From Aegilops tauschii subsp. strangulata (taxonomy: Eukaryota; Streptophyta; Magnoliopsida; Poales; Poaceae): 64,000 nt of DNA. Positions 32,014 to 43,320 of the stretch are shown piece by piece. Where the stretch lies: positions 158,448,627 through 158,512,626 of the forward strand of contig NC_053036.3 of assembly GCF_002575655.3 (NCBI RefSeq), read 5' to 3'. Under the pieces are notes generated by a model. It worked only from the letters and a program-made list of their open reading frames with translations, did no database searches and was not told the DNA's origin. Each line of letters begins with the position of its first letter. Positions within the stretch are counted from its first letter, which is position 1. The position numbers were made by a program, and so were the translations under genes.

Positions 32014-33417
32014 TGATAACCCACAAGTATAGGGGATCGCAATAGTTTTCAAGGGTAGAGTATTCAACCCAAATTTATTGATTCGACACAAGGGGAGCCA
32101 AAGAATATTCTCAAGTATTAGCAGTTGAGTTGTCAATTCAACCACACCTGGATAACTTAATATCTGCAGCAAAGTATTTAGTAGGAAAGTAGTATCGAAG
32201 TAACGGTAATGGTGGCAAATGTAACAGTAGCAGCTTTGTAGTAATTGTAACAGTGGCAACGGTAAAGTAACTAAGCAAAGATCAATATGTGAAAAGCTCG
32301 TAGGCATTGGATCAGTGATGGATAATTATGTCGGATGGGATTATTCATGCAACAGTTATAACATAGGGTGACACAGAACTAGCTCCAGTTCATCAATGTA
32401 ATGTAGGCATGTATTCCGAATATAGTCATACGTGCTTATGGAAAAGAACTTGCATGACATCTTTTGTCCTACCCTCCCGTGGTAGCGGGGTCCTATTAGA
32501 AACTAAGGGATATTAAGGCCTCCTTTTAATAGAGTACCGGACCAAAGCATTAACACATAGTGAATACATGAACTCCTCAAACTACGGTCATCACCGGGAG
32601 TGGTCCCGATTATTGTCACTTCGGGGTTGCCGGATCATAACACATAGTAGGTGACTAATGACTTGCAAGATAGGATCAAGAACTCACATATATTCATGAA
32701 AACATAATAGGTTCAGATCTGAAATCATGGCACTCGGGCCCTAGTGACAAGCATTAAGCATAGAAAAGTCATAGCAACATCAATCTCAGAACATAACGAA
32801 TACTAGGGATCAAATCCTAACAAAACTAACTCGATTACATGATAAATCTCATCCAACCCATCACCGTCCAGCAAGCCTATGATGGAATTACTCACTCACG
32901 GCGGTGAGCATCATGAAATTGGTGATGGAGGAAGGTTGATGATGACGACGGCGACAAATTCCCCTCTCCGGAGCCCCGAACGGACTCCAGATCAGCCCTC
33001 CCGAGAGAGTTTAGGGCTTGGCGGCGGCTCCATATCGTAAAACGCGATGAATCCTTCTCTCTGATTTTTCTCTCCCCGAACGTGAATATATAGAGTTGGA
33101 GTTGAGGTCGGTGGAGCACCAGGGGGCCCACGAGGCAGGGGGCGTGCCCAGGGGGGTAGGCGCACCTCCCACCCTCGTGGACAGGGTGTGGGCCCCCTGT
33201 CCTTGATTCTTTCACCAGTATTTTTTATTAATTCCAAAAATATTCTCCGTGAAGTTCCAGGTCATTCCGAGAACTTTTATTTATGCACAAAAATAACACC
33301 ATGGCAATTCTGCTGAAAACAGCATCAGTCCGGGTTAGTTCCATTCAAATCATGCAAGTTAGAGTCCAAAACAAGGGCAAAAGTGTTTGGAAAAGTAGAT
33401 ACGATGGAGACGTATCA
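32014..33417 (-). mobile_element. Solo LTR, Gypsy-like family, minus orientation
   Basis: 1404 bp. On the minus strand it begins TGATACGTCTCC and ends ACTTGTGGGTTATCA. The TSDs are cgcgg (32009-32013) and cgtgg (33418-33422), differing by one C/T transition at a CpG. It has no interior domain. It is closely similar in its termini and GC-rich core to the solo LTR at 7989-9511, and both are probably subfamilies of one Triticeae Gypsy-type lineage. I do not assign a firm name. Confidence 0.88.
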
Positions 33418-33422
33418 CGTGG

Positions 33423-34138
33423 CATTGGGAACTGTGCAATATGGCTCTATACGTAAAGTGCTAGTACTCTACTACTCTGTAGCTTGTGGCGTTGCACGCA
33501 TGGGCTTCACTCCATTATCGGCTCTATAAAAGAAATTCCTCTTGACGTGATTTTTTTGTTTTGAAACGGAGGCAAAAGCTTTGCCTCATCTCATTCATAA
33601 AGAAGGAACTACTAACAAAGTTCGACGAAATCCATTACACCTCCACAAATGGAAGCGAAAAGCCTAGTCTCGCTGTATCAAATAACTCAAATGTTCTGCC
33701 CCCCGCAGTAACCGTCGCTGATAAACAGGCTGCTAGTGTGTGCGTGAGAGGAGTGGCTAAGTAGGCCAGCTACGCGCTTGAATAGAGCACCGAGAGTACC
33801 CACTACGCAGGTGTACTTTCCCTGCATTGATAGTACATCGATGGTTCTAGAGAACAGTACTACCCTCCACTTCCAACTGTAGCTCCTTGGCCATGAGATT
33901 CAAGAGTTCAAAACGGGTGCACTATACTAGAAGTACAGTACTACATTGACTACTAGTTGATAAAGTCGCACTAGTACTGCTATAGTACGAGTACGTAGTA
34001 AATAATAGCCTCACCCCTTCGCTAAGGAACGATCGAGGAGGTACAGTTGGAAGGGACGAGGCCCTGCGGTTACTACGCTCTTATCTCCTCCTTGCCAGTT
34101 CCCCTCCCCCGAAGAGAAGGCAGTTCGTTACTGCTCCC
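33423..34138. other. Intergenic, nothing firm
   Basis: A short repeat-like segment near 33550-33600 ('gaaacggaggcaaaagctttgcctcatc') is typical Triticeae intergenic text. No gene seen. Confidence 0.4.
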
Positions 34139-35929
34139 ATGGATTCGCCAGGCGGTTCTCCTCCTCGTCGGGGCTGGGAGACCTTGGACGATGATCCTCT
34201 GGGAGAAATCGCACGCCGCTCCGACGTCCTCACCGCCGCAAACACTCGGTGCTTCCTGCACCAACTTTTTCAAGACGGTGCTTAAACAGGCTTGGGAAAA
34301 GACCATGCTTGTTGGTCTTCCATGCGTCCTCGAGGGGAAGGTTCTTCAATGGGACAATCCTTCGAACAGTCCACCGCTCCCTGGCCATGGTTGCACGTTG
34401 ACTCCGCTAGAGTTGCCGACGTTGAGAGGTAGTCGGATTTTGTCCGATGAGCAGGTTAGTCATGGAGTTTGATCATGTAGTACTTAGCTATTCCATTTCC
34501 ATCCCGTAATTTCTCCGCTGCCCACCGTCTTATATATAGGCCTGGGTCGGTGCCAATGAATATTGGCTTGCATACCTCCGGCCGGATACCACCATCATTT
34601 TGCACAACATCCACAGCAGTGCGGCCGTTCCCGTAGACCCCTTCTCAACCATTGGGATCGGCCTTCTGGACTGGCTGGGCTTGAATACGTATGATGATGC
34701 CTACATGAGATTGAAGAAGATAGCAATTGTGGACCCGCCGACAAAGCGATGCGGCTACGACGATTACTATCTCATCGCGATGTTTGACATAAGGATTGCC
34801 ATCAATGCAAGAGGCAGTAACGGCAGAGGCTGGCGCATGTTGGCCGCGGCAGATTTGTACCCTACACGTTCGAAGACGCCCTGCGCCATCTAGGACGCAT
34901 CTTCGCGGTGATAAGCCAGGGGACTTGTTTCATCTGGTTGCCATCCTATGGTACGGGAGATTACAAACGGAATGCACAAACCATCATTTGCATCCCTAAC
35001 GGTACTCCATTATTTTGCAGGGACCAGTCACCCCCCGATCAAAATAAGATCGCCGATCCTGGATGTGCATTTGCATCCGCGATTCGGTCTAGCCTGGAAC
35101 CTTGTAGCTGACGTTGGCATATTGGGATCAACTATCTTAGCAGTCGTTACCCATGGTACCACTAATGTGCAACATGGTCACACAATCTACCACGATCGGA
35201 CCGTCACCATCTACCTAGGTATTCCATTGAGTATTATATTTTTTAACCCTCTCGCCTTCTCTTTCATTGTTGTACTACTCACTTGTAATAGTAGGAGTAC
35301 TTTTTACCTTGGAGGACGTGTATAGCTAGCTAGGCCCTTGAACACTTGAACCCACTAGCTGCCACCATTTTTGTTTTTCCATGTCTTACTATCTCATCCA
35401 TGTAGCCAAGAGTGGCTATATATAATAAGTCGGTTATTTTACTTCCTCTATACCGGAGTAGTACTATTTGCTGCACAGTATTACTGACCGCCATATTTGA
35501 GCACAACATTATTATGCATGGACCTTGACTGTGTACGTCACCATGTGTCCAGATCTGAGATGCCGCGTGTACCAGATGAACGGCGCCGAGTTCGACCCCC
35601 GTGATGCTACGTGGGTGCCGAGGAACACTCTTGGAGAGTACTCGCTTTTCATTGGGGACAGCTACCCCATTGTGAAGTGGATGCCACCTTTCGTGCACGA
35701 CACCGAAGGCCTGCCGTTCATGAAGCATCATTGTGTATTTAGTGTGCACCACCGGATTAACGACATGCTGAGACACGCTATCCCTGATTTATGCCGCTTC
35801 AGCTTGGATGAGTCTCCATCGTGTGGAACCGGCCTAGAAAGCTCCGACAATGATTCCCGTTGCCCACCGCTATGGATAGTGCCATCCATGAAGAACACTT
35901 GGGACTGGAACCTGGAGGAGGACATGTAG
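34139..35929 (+). pseudogene. F-box/DUF295-like gene, decayed
   Basis: The ATG at 34139 gives MDSPGGSPPRRGWETLDDDP and LGEIARRSDVLTAANTRC, an F-box-like start. The frame soon shifts to GLPCVLEGKVLQWDNPSNSP, ending in a donor CAG/GTTAGT at 34454. After an acceptor TATATAG at 34539 the sequence WVGANEYWLAYLRPDTTIIL continues to LKKIAIVDPPTKRCGYDDYY. A frameshift near 34850 precedes FEDALRHLGRIFAVISQGTC. A C-terminal part at 35550-35929 (CRVYQMNGAEF, WVPRNTLGEYSLFIGDSYPI) resembles the end of DUF295/KIB-type F-box proteins, which act as substrate adaptors of SCF ubiquitin ligases. At least two frameshifts make it a likely pseudogene, though missed introns could explain part. Confidence 0.62.
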
Positions 35930-36242
35930 CCCATCTATAACGTGTAAGTGGGGTATGGTAAATTGTGAACGGTAGCGCTGTGAATATATGTAGACTAGTC
36001 GTGCACAAATTTATCACATGAATTGGAGATGAACTTGTGTGGCATACTGGCATTTGCCCTATAGAATTTATTACTAGTAAATGTGCCATGTGTACGTGCA
36101 ACTTGTGTGGTTGTTACACGGGCTCCAACACGCTCTTTGAGAAAAAAGGTGGCACAGCTTTGGATAGGTGATGTGGCGGCATCATACAGTAGCATCGTTC
36201 ACCATAGTTGTAGTATACTCCTACTAGGACGACAACTCCTAT

Positions 36243-36346
36243 AAAACCTTGCGCTTGGCTCTTTGCCTCTTCGGGAGGTTCAACAGTTCATACTCGTGTG
36301 AACCTTGCACTTGGCTCTTCGCCTCTTCGGAAGGTCCAACAATGAT
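36243..36346. repeat. Direct repeat of about 42 bp
   Basis: The words 'aaccttgc(g/a)cttggctctt(t)(c)gcctcttcgg(g/a)aggt(t/c)caac' occur at 36245-36284 and 36300-36341. No function is evident. Confidence 0.65.
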
Positions 36347-36887
36347 GATACTACGGTACAATATGCTTCTGGCAATCTGACACCGATTGAACTGCTGCAC
36401 GTCCACTGCGAGGGTGAGGGAGAGGGCGCTGTAGTCAAAACCCTCTCCTCGTCCCGCGAGCCACCGCGCACGTGGGTGAGGGAGAGGCCTAGTAGGCAAG
36501 CTTCTCCTTGTTCGGTGAGTTGACGGGACACATCAAAGCAGTACTAGTACTAGTCCTTTCCGGTTAATATGGCTTAATTTGAAACAAGAAAAATACACTG
36601 GCAGTCAACGTATGTAACAATACGCTCTTTACGGTCACTATATATAGTTTTGCATTGATTATATGATCACTAGCTCATCATAGAGGACCGTATTGCACCC
36701 TACTGACCGGCCACATAGTCGACGTGGCACTTTGTTGACTGGTTAAATTGTCACTTGGTTTCTAGGTCCCACATGTCAGGTGGCAGAGCAAAGAAATCAG
36801 TTAAACAAAACTTTATGCAGGCGCGACAGGAGTCTAACCCTTGTGGGCGAACCACCTTGGCTGTGTATGTGAGTGCATGCATGTGTA

Positions 36888-37174
36888 CTCCCTCGGTCTT
36901 CCAACAAAGAGTGTACACAAAACAAAGAGTGTACATCTACACTTCCAATGCATTTAGCCTTTAATCTAAAATCGATATTCATTGACTAATGCACCAACTT
37001 GTGCTCTAGCTATAGGCTATATGTCTATCCTTAATTACAGCATGCAACAACCTTCATTTAATCTTCTTCTCTCAATGGTCGCATGCACACATAAGTCTGC
37101 TACTTTTGGGCATTAATTATGCCCTCGTCAATGTGTAAATCTCTAAATGTACAGTCTTTCACGGACGTAGGGAG
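36888..37174. mobile_element. Degenerate Stowaway-like MITE
   Basis: The left end CTCCCTCGGTCTTCC, preceded by TA at 36886-36887, and the right end (read on the minus strand) CTCCCTACGTCCGTG, followed by TA at 37175-37176, are imperfect inverted termini of the Tc1/mariner Stowaway type. Confidence 0.45.
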
Positions 37175-37366
37175 TAGGTTGAGCACTTGAGCGCAAGAGT
37201 GTGTGTTGCGTCGTGTGCTGTGTGCCGCATGGGTGCGTGAGTGTTGCGTGTGTCCATGTGTACGTGTGAGTGTTGCATGTTGCATGCATGCATGCATGAG
37301 GCTTTTACGCCCTCCCATTGACATGTTCATATTTCAAGCTTCCTCTGTTCCCTCCATATGGTGATA

Positions 37367-37563
37367 CTCCCTCTATTCCCAAATACGGAGTAAAAGCCTC
37401 CCTCTGTTCCCAAATACGGAGTATTTGTCTTTCTAGAGATTTCAACAAGTGACTACGTATGGAGAAAAATGAGTGAATCTAAACTCTAAAATATGTCTAC
37501 ATACATCCGTATGTTGTATTCCATTTGAATGTCTAAAAAGACAATATTTAGGAACGGAGGGAG
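37367..37563. mobile_element. Stowaway MITE with duplicated left end
   Basis: The left terminus CTCCCTCTATTCCCAAATA, with TA at 37365-37366, is repeated as CTCCCTCTGTTCCCAAATA at 37398. The right terminus is TATTTAGGAACGGAGGGAG, with TA at 37564-37565. The body 'tctagagatttcaacaagtgactacg' is the common wheat Stowaway type. The second left copy is itself not preceded by TA. Confidence 0.82.
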
Positions 37564-37890
37564 TAGCAAATAAACATTAAGTTCTCTTGGTTTTCCCTCC
37601 TTGGTCATGGTGCACAACCAAAGATGACTTATTCACCTGGATGGAGGGAGTAGATGGTCAAAGTTTGACACAAAATTAATGCATTGGTAAACATAATTTT
37701 TTTGAGGAAAACGAGTGCATTAATTGAGTGTTTTTGCAAACTACAAAAATTATTCCACCACTCATCATCTACCTTGGTTGATGAGATTTTTGAATTGAGC
37801 CCTATAAACCGGAAAGGAGGTAGTACTAGTACTCCTACATTATTGGTGTCGGGTGCCTTGGCCAATGTTTCATCTTGTTGGACAGGATGA

Positions 37891-38195
37891 GGCTACTTCC
37901 AATGCATCGGTGCTTACATGGGGTGCTAAGAACATTAAAAAACTTTAGCCACTAAATCTCCCAATGCATAGGTGCTTAACTTGTTGGTGCTCAGCATCCT
38001 TTATTTAATGATTTTGTAACTAAAGTTCTTCGTGCATTGGTGGGATTCTTCCATTTAAGTCTTTTGTCTAGGTTCTCGCACTTAGTACTGGGGTCACAAC
38101 ACTTATCTCTCTCCTCTTAATTACCTTGCCACATCAGACTTTTTGCCTACATGGCAGCCTTAGCACCTGTCCAAGGCGGAGCATTGGGAGGGGCC
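37891..38195. mobile_element. MITE with GGC...GCC termini and TSD tga
   Basis: Left end GGCTACTTCCAATGCATCGG and right end (minus strand) GGCCCCTCCCAATGCTCCGC form imperfect inverted repeats. A 3-bp TSD tga flanks it (37888-37890, 38196-38198). A 3-bp TSD of the T-N-A type suits PIF/Harbinger. 305 bp, AT-rich inside. Confidence 0.62.
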
Positions 38196-38815
38196 TGAGC
38201 GTACAGGCATAGGGATACTGTAGATAGGAAGTCTTCGCGATCCATTATTCCCCATCTCAGTCAGAGAGAACTATTCAACTAGTCTTCACCGTGAAGTGAC
38301 AATACACGCTGCAGCAGATGAGACACTTAATTAATAAGCTGAACCAGCATGTTGGTGTTACTAAATCAGCCTTACCCTGTACTGCCATCATGTTTGCCAG
38401 TGGAGCACGCTTCCGCAAATACGACTACACACCTCTCTCCTCCATTAACTAACATATGGGCCCTCTTGAGGTTGACCCACATGTCATCGGCGTAACTATT
38501 TACACTCCGAAGGACGGTATATCCTGGCAGTAGTACTAGTAGAATTGAGATTTAATGCACTTTCTTCCCCGTCTTTCAATCTTCTTCCTCCTCTCTTCTT
38601 ATCCTCCTCTCTTCCCCATCGTCGACCGCACACCATTTCCCCCCGCTCACTACTCGCTCGCCCGCGCCATCTTCCTTGGTAGCTCGCGCGTACCATATCC
38701 CCCCGCTCACTGCTCGGCCACACACGCCATCTTCTTCGCTCGCCCGCCCGAATCCACTTCCCCGCTGGCTCGCAGGCACCGAAAACCCCAGTCACTCAGC
38801 ACCCTAAAAAACCCT

Positions 38816-40668
38816 ATGGCAGAACCGACTAACACGCAGAGCCGCGATCGGAATTCCTTCATTGATGTTCTCTTGGAGCAGATCTGTAATCGTATGGACC
38901 TCCTCAGCACCGTCCGTCTGGCCGCATGCTCGATGTCTTTGTACCGCCTACTCATCTGCAACCGGCCGGCTCTTTTCAAGACACACTGCTTGCTGATGCC
39001 CGATCCTCGCAGGTGGCCCAGACACCGACTTGACGATCCTACGGGGGTTGTCGTGGTTCCCCTCGACATGCTACCACTACCCGTCCACCTATCCTTCATG
39101 TGCGGCCACTACTGCGTGGGCATGAAGGCCAACTAGATCGTCCTCACCCACCAATCCGGTAGTCCGTGGCGTCTCGTGGGTATCTACAACTAGCTAGAGA
39201 TCACCCTTCCATCGTTGGATACCGCTGCCATTGGGCCTCGTGGCCCGCCGGACACTCCTGCCTACTACGCACGTGACGCGTCGATCTTTTGGCTCGACCT
39301 CTGTTTGCTGAAGGTTGTAATCTGCGAAGTGCCCACACCATTAGAAGACTACATGGGTTACAAGCTCATTGTCGTGTTCAACATGGGATTAGTCTATCTG
39401 GTATCTGGTCGCCATACATGGTTATGGCTCAACGTCAATCCTCTTCAGCCAACATTTCTGTCTGATGCTATAGTGCATGATGGCATCGTTTACGCAGTCG
39501 ACGCACAGATTGGCTGCCTATACTGGTGGAATCTATCGTCGTGTAATTGTTCTATCTCATCTCATCTTTACCTAATGAATACGACTACTTGTTCATTGTT
39601 ACAAATTTAGAATATATATAGTATGTCTATAGCCACATCATTGCTATATGTTCCTCTCATTTCCTAGATTTTTATGACCACACATGTTATTGTTAGAGTT
39701 GATATGAGAACAATTGGCATCTAATGATTGTTAGAATAGATATTATGAGTATAACCTCATGATTGTTATATGTTACTCTCATTTCCAGGATTTTTATAAC
39801 AACGCATGTTATTTCTTAGAGTTGATATGATAACTATAGTAAGTGCTATGGTAGAATATGAGTAGGCCCTACCATATCTGTTTTTCTGTCATTGTTACAT
39901 GATGTTTGAACCATGATATATTGCTAGAATATGAAAGCCATTGGCTTATTTTTTAACTTGGGGTATGATTATGACCACGGCATTGCAATTCTCTGTCTAT
40001 GATATGTGTCACTGTTATAATAATCTTAATTCCACACATACTCTGAACATGATTGTTTATTTTTGCCCTTTTGGTCTCCAATTTGAATTGTTGCAGCAGA
40101 CGCAAATGCGTTGGCCTTCATGATTCTAGGACCTAGAATCATACCAGCCGATGGGTGGTGGTTTATCGCTCGTTCAGCTGACGGCGGTCATTTGATGCTC
40201 ATTTGCACGTACCAAATTGACCAAACCATTTCATCAAACCACATGCAGTACAATGCCTGGGGCGTTCGTGACATTGATGGCTATGGCTGCTTCGTGTTCG
40301 AGAAAGATCCCAGCTTCGTTGGGCCAGGCGTGTTCAACTGGAGGCGGGTTTACAGTCTCGGCAACCACTCCATGTTCCTCGAGCTCAATTATCCGATCAT
40401 CCAACCAATCATCGATCATATCACCGGCGATGATTACCGTGCTATGCAACTTCCATTCGCCAGGGGGAACTATGTTTACACATCATACCATGGGTTTCGT
40501 GAATCGCCATATCCAGAGATTCGTCGACACAGCTTGTTGCCAGATAATCTTCAGTGTGTGAAAGGCATCAGGCTTCCATGCAATGGATGGCTTTTGCAAA
40601 CCCGACATGCGGCGATGTGGTTCATGCCAACAACTAATATGCACAACTTGATTCGTACTGATATCTAG
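38816..40668 (+). pseudogene. F-box/DUF295-like gene, two exons, with stops
   Basis: The ATG at 38816 gives MAEPTNTQSRDRNSFIDVLL and the F-box-like region EQICNRMDLLSTVRLAACSM. The frame reads through CGHYCVGMKAN, then TAG at 39134-39136 and TAG at 39191-39193. It continues as ITLPSLDTAAIGPRGPPDTP, LRKVVICEVPT-like text (LLKVVICEVPTPLED) and LSDAIVHDGIVYAVDAQIGC LYWW, ending near 39540. An intron of about 550 bp ends at TTGCAG (40091-40096). Exon 2 (40097-40668) includes WRRVYSLGNHSMFLELNYPI, the DUF295 C-terminal style. It is a relative of the locus at 34139 and likely inactive because of the two stops. Confidence 0.68.
39637..39832. repeat. Duplicated segment inside the F-box pseudogene intron
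   Basis: A segment of about 70 bp ('atcattgctatatgttcctctcatttcc' onward to 'agagttgatatga') at 39637 recurs at 39759, 122 bp later, with about 15% change. Confidence 0.7.
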
Positions 40669-40843
40669 ACTGAGCCATGTATCATGCTGCTGTAGCATGA
40701 ACCTCTTTTGTTGGATATTATGTACTGTTGTTAGTTTGAAGCACTCCTCTGGTTTGAAGGATAGATACCTTTCTGGGATCAAGTGCATCCTAACTCACCT
40801 GCGTAGGATGTACTGATAATGATGATGGAGATGTTGTGCAGAA

Positions 40844-40846
<3 letters not shown>

Positions 40847-40917
<71 letters not shown>

Positions 40918-40924
40918 CATATAT
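40847..40924. repeat. (AT)n microsatellite grading into (ATACAT)n
   Basis: About 29 AT units to 40905, then three 'catata' style units. Likely polymorphic. Confidence 0.92.
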
Positions 40925-41099
40925 TTGTCAATTAGGCTTCAAGTGTGTACTTGTTGGTGAAAGTGTTGTCCAATGGGAATTATATTTTGTATTACTCATG
41001 TAGCCTACAAAGTCTATCGCACGGCCTTGTAACTTCTTACCCCATTTCTAAATTTGTACTAGTCCTGTATACCGCATATTGCGCTACTCGTACTACTAC

Positions 41100-41310
41100 C
41101 TCCCTCTTGGTTTACTGGTCCCCTTCGTAATTTGTGTCAAATTTTGACCATAAATTTCACTAACTAAATGTTAATGCATGTCACAAAAAATTATATCGTT
41201 TTATTCGTATTTGAACATAGTTTCCAATGGAATAATTTTTGGTGGCATGCATTGACATTTTGTTAGTTAAACCTATGGTTAAAATGTGACACTAAATACG
41301 ACTAGTAACT
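41100..41310. mobile_element. Stowaway-like MITE with decayed right end
   Basis: The left end CTCCCTCTTGGTTTACTGG is preceded by TA at 41097-41098. The interior shows the usual inverted pair 'aactaaatgttaatgcatg' (41162) and 'catgcattgacattttgttagtt' (41245). The right terminus is degraded after 'ctaaatacgac'. Confidence 0.6.
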
Positions 41311-41526
41311 AGTATAGTAGCAGTACTAGTATACGTCGGTCAAATTATTCATCATGTCCTCACACTGAATTGACGTGACAACACGCTGCACGTGAGGTGA
41401 CACAAGAATCCCGGTGGTGTGTTTGGGTATTGTGGACTTCAGATTTGGAGTACTACTGCTTATCTGTCAAAATCTTTCATCATTCACTTAAAACAGTCGA
41501 TTCATCATACATTGAGTACTATATAG

Positions 41527-42302
41527 CTGGAATTAACCGATGCAACTCCAAGAAGGATTGGCCGGTCCTGCCGGCAAGCATCAAGTTCGATCCCACGGAT
41601 CAGGAGCTGATCGAGCACCTTGAGGCCAAAGTGAGTGCTGACAGTGCAAGATCTCACCCTCTCATTGATTTGTTCATACCAACCATCGACAGCAAGCACG
41701 GCATATGCTACACCCATCCCGAGAAACTTCCAGGTAAGACACCAATCGGCCGTCTACTTGCATAAACATATTCCTTTGTTTATAGCTCTATTTTTCTTTT
41801 TAGACGCAGACCTAGTGAAGCAATTACAATTTGACAGTTAATAAAAAGTGAAACAAGTGACTGCAACATGCGAAAGATGTCATGAAAATGCCAACTACGT
41901 ACACTAAAACCTGTATTCGACAATACTGCAGGTATCACACTAAGTGGCCTAAGCAAGCATTTCTTCCAGCGCAATTCTAGGGCGTTCAAAAGGGGCACGT
42001 GGACGTGTCGCAAGATACAGTCGGAGTGCGGCATGCACGCGATGTGGCACAAGACCGGCAATACCTTGCCGGTGATGGTCAATGGCCGGCAGATGGGCAG
42101 CAAAAAGGTTTTGGTGCTGCACACCAACAAGAACTTCGACCATTCCAGCAAAAAAAAGAACTTCGACCAACAGAGGACCAACTGGGTGATGCACCGGTAC
42201 CACCTCGAGGACCTGGAGCAAGAGAAGGAGCGGGAGCTGGTCCTCTGCAAGATTTTCTACCAGACGAACACTAGGGCCAGGACTAAAAAGATTATAAGGT
42301 AG
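41527..42302 (+). CDS. NAC-domain protein (NAC075/SND2-like), first exon missing
   Basis: Two exons: 41527-41733 (donor CAG/GTAAG) and 41932-42302 (acceptor CTGCAG, stop TAG). Joined, they code for a near-complete NAC DNA-binding domain: [44 protein letters not shown], then [55 protein letters not shown] and [11 protein letters not shown]. The [16 protein letters not shown] and [12 protein letters not shown] signatures point to the clade of NAC073/NAC075, regulators of secondary walls and flowering. No in-frame ATG precedes exon 1; family members have an upstream exon with a Cys-rich motif that I do not see. The protein also ends right after the NAC domain, with no activation tail. It is probably a truncated copy. 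Confidence 0.75.
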
Positions 42303-42537
42303 TTTGGTATTGGTACTTGTACTACCTTGTCGTCCACAAGTTGGTATTGCTGTTAACGATCTTCCCGCAAAAAAGACCATCATGCCGAGGGTCGACGTGG
42401 ATATAAAGCTGAATCATTTGTTTCGAAACAAATTTTCAGGCACCTGATTTTTATATAATGGGTAGCATAAGCACCTGCCGTTCGAAGTCCCAATTCTCCG
42501 AATTTTTTGAAACAAGTGCATGCACTTATTATCATGA

Positions 42538-42625
42538 TGAAAAAACAATATACCTGCTGCATCCCAGTTATCAGTCTGTACTTGCAGAATTCTCTCATTT
42601 ATTGAGCAGGTATATTGTTTTTTCA
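42538..42625. repeat. Perfect 21-bp inverted repeat (hairpin)
   Basis: The left arm starts TGAAAAAACAATATACCTGC at 42538-42558. The exact reverse complement lies at 42605-42625, with a 46-bp loop. Pairing stops abruptly on both sides. Confidence 0.82.
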
Positions 42626-43309
42626 GGTCGAGCAAGTTTCAACTGGGCTGTAGACTGCCCAGGCTTGGTTTTGTTTTTAACAGGCCTAGCCCATGACGAC
42701 AATGGGGCACAAAGATCCAGCAGGTATCCACTGGTCTCTGGCCCGCCAGCGTTAGTTATATTTTGTCTTACAACATAGGCAGTATTTTTACTGAATCAAA
42801 CACATAGCCTAGTTCTATTTTCCACTTGAAACGCCATGTCCTACTTCCGTTTTCTAATCTCTACCTATAGTATTACTAGTTCATATACACGTATCATTAT
42901 ATTGAAAATACATAAAGTTTCCTTTTCATATTTACATCCTTATTTTTGTTGTTGTTTTCCCTCCCAGCGCTGATTTTTTTACCACTCGTTTTCCCTTAAA
43001 TCAACTCAATTGTCCCTCGTCTTGTTTGCTTACAAAAACAAGATGATTTTTTGGCAAATCAATAAGTTCTTAAAAAAATGTTTATCATTTCGGGATTACA
43101 ATAGTTCAGACTCCATCGAAATATGCAAAATAAGGTTCAACTTTTTGACCGTGATCCTGGGCAGAAAATGGGTTGTAATAAATTACTTAAGATTTAGCAA
43201 ATGGGTTGCAAATTATTAAAAAAATAGCAAATGGGCTCTATGTTGTCTGCCACAGATTTGGAGGCCAACTAAGTTCATGCGTACACAAGGTTTCGCAAAA
43301 AAAGAAACT
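42626..43309. other. AT-rich spacer, nothing recognised
   Basis: No gene, RNA gene or element terminus seen. Confidence 0.45.
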
Positions 43310-43320
43310 TAGTCAACAAT

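Noticed and set aside
32892..33237. Minus-strand frames inside the second solo LTR
   Set aside because: Same reason; they match the GC-rich core of the LTR.
36751..37330. GT-rich short frames and apparent repeats near 37190-37300
   Set aside because: Simple GT/TGCATG low complexity, no coding evidence.
41999..42274. Second plus-strand frame and two minus-strand frames over the NAC exon
   Set aside because: Other-frame shadows of a clear NAC domain.
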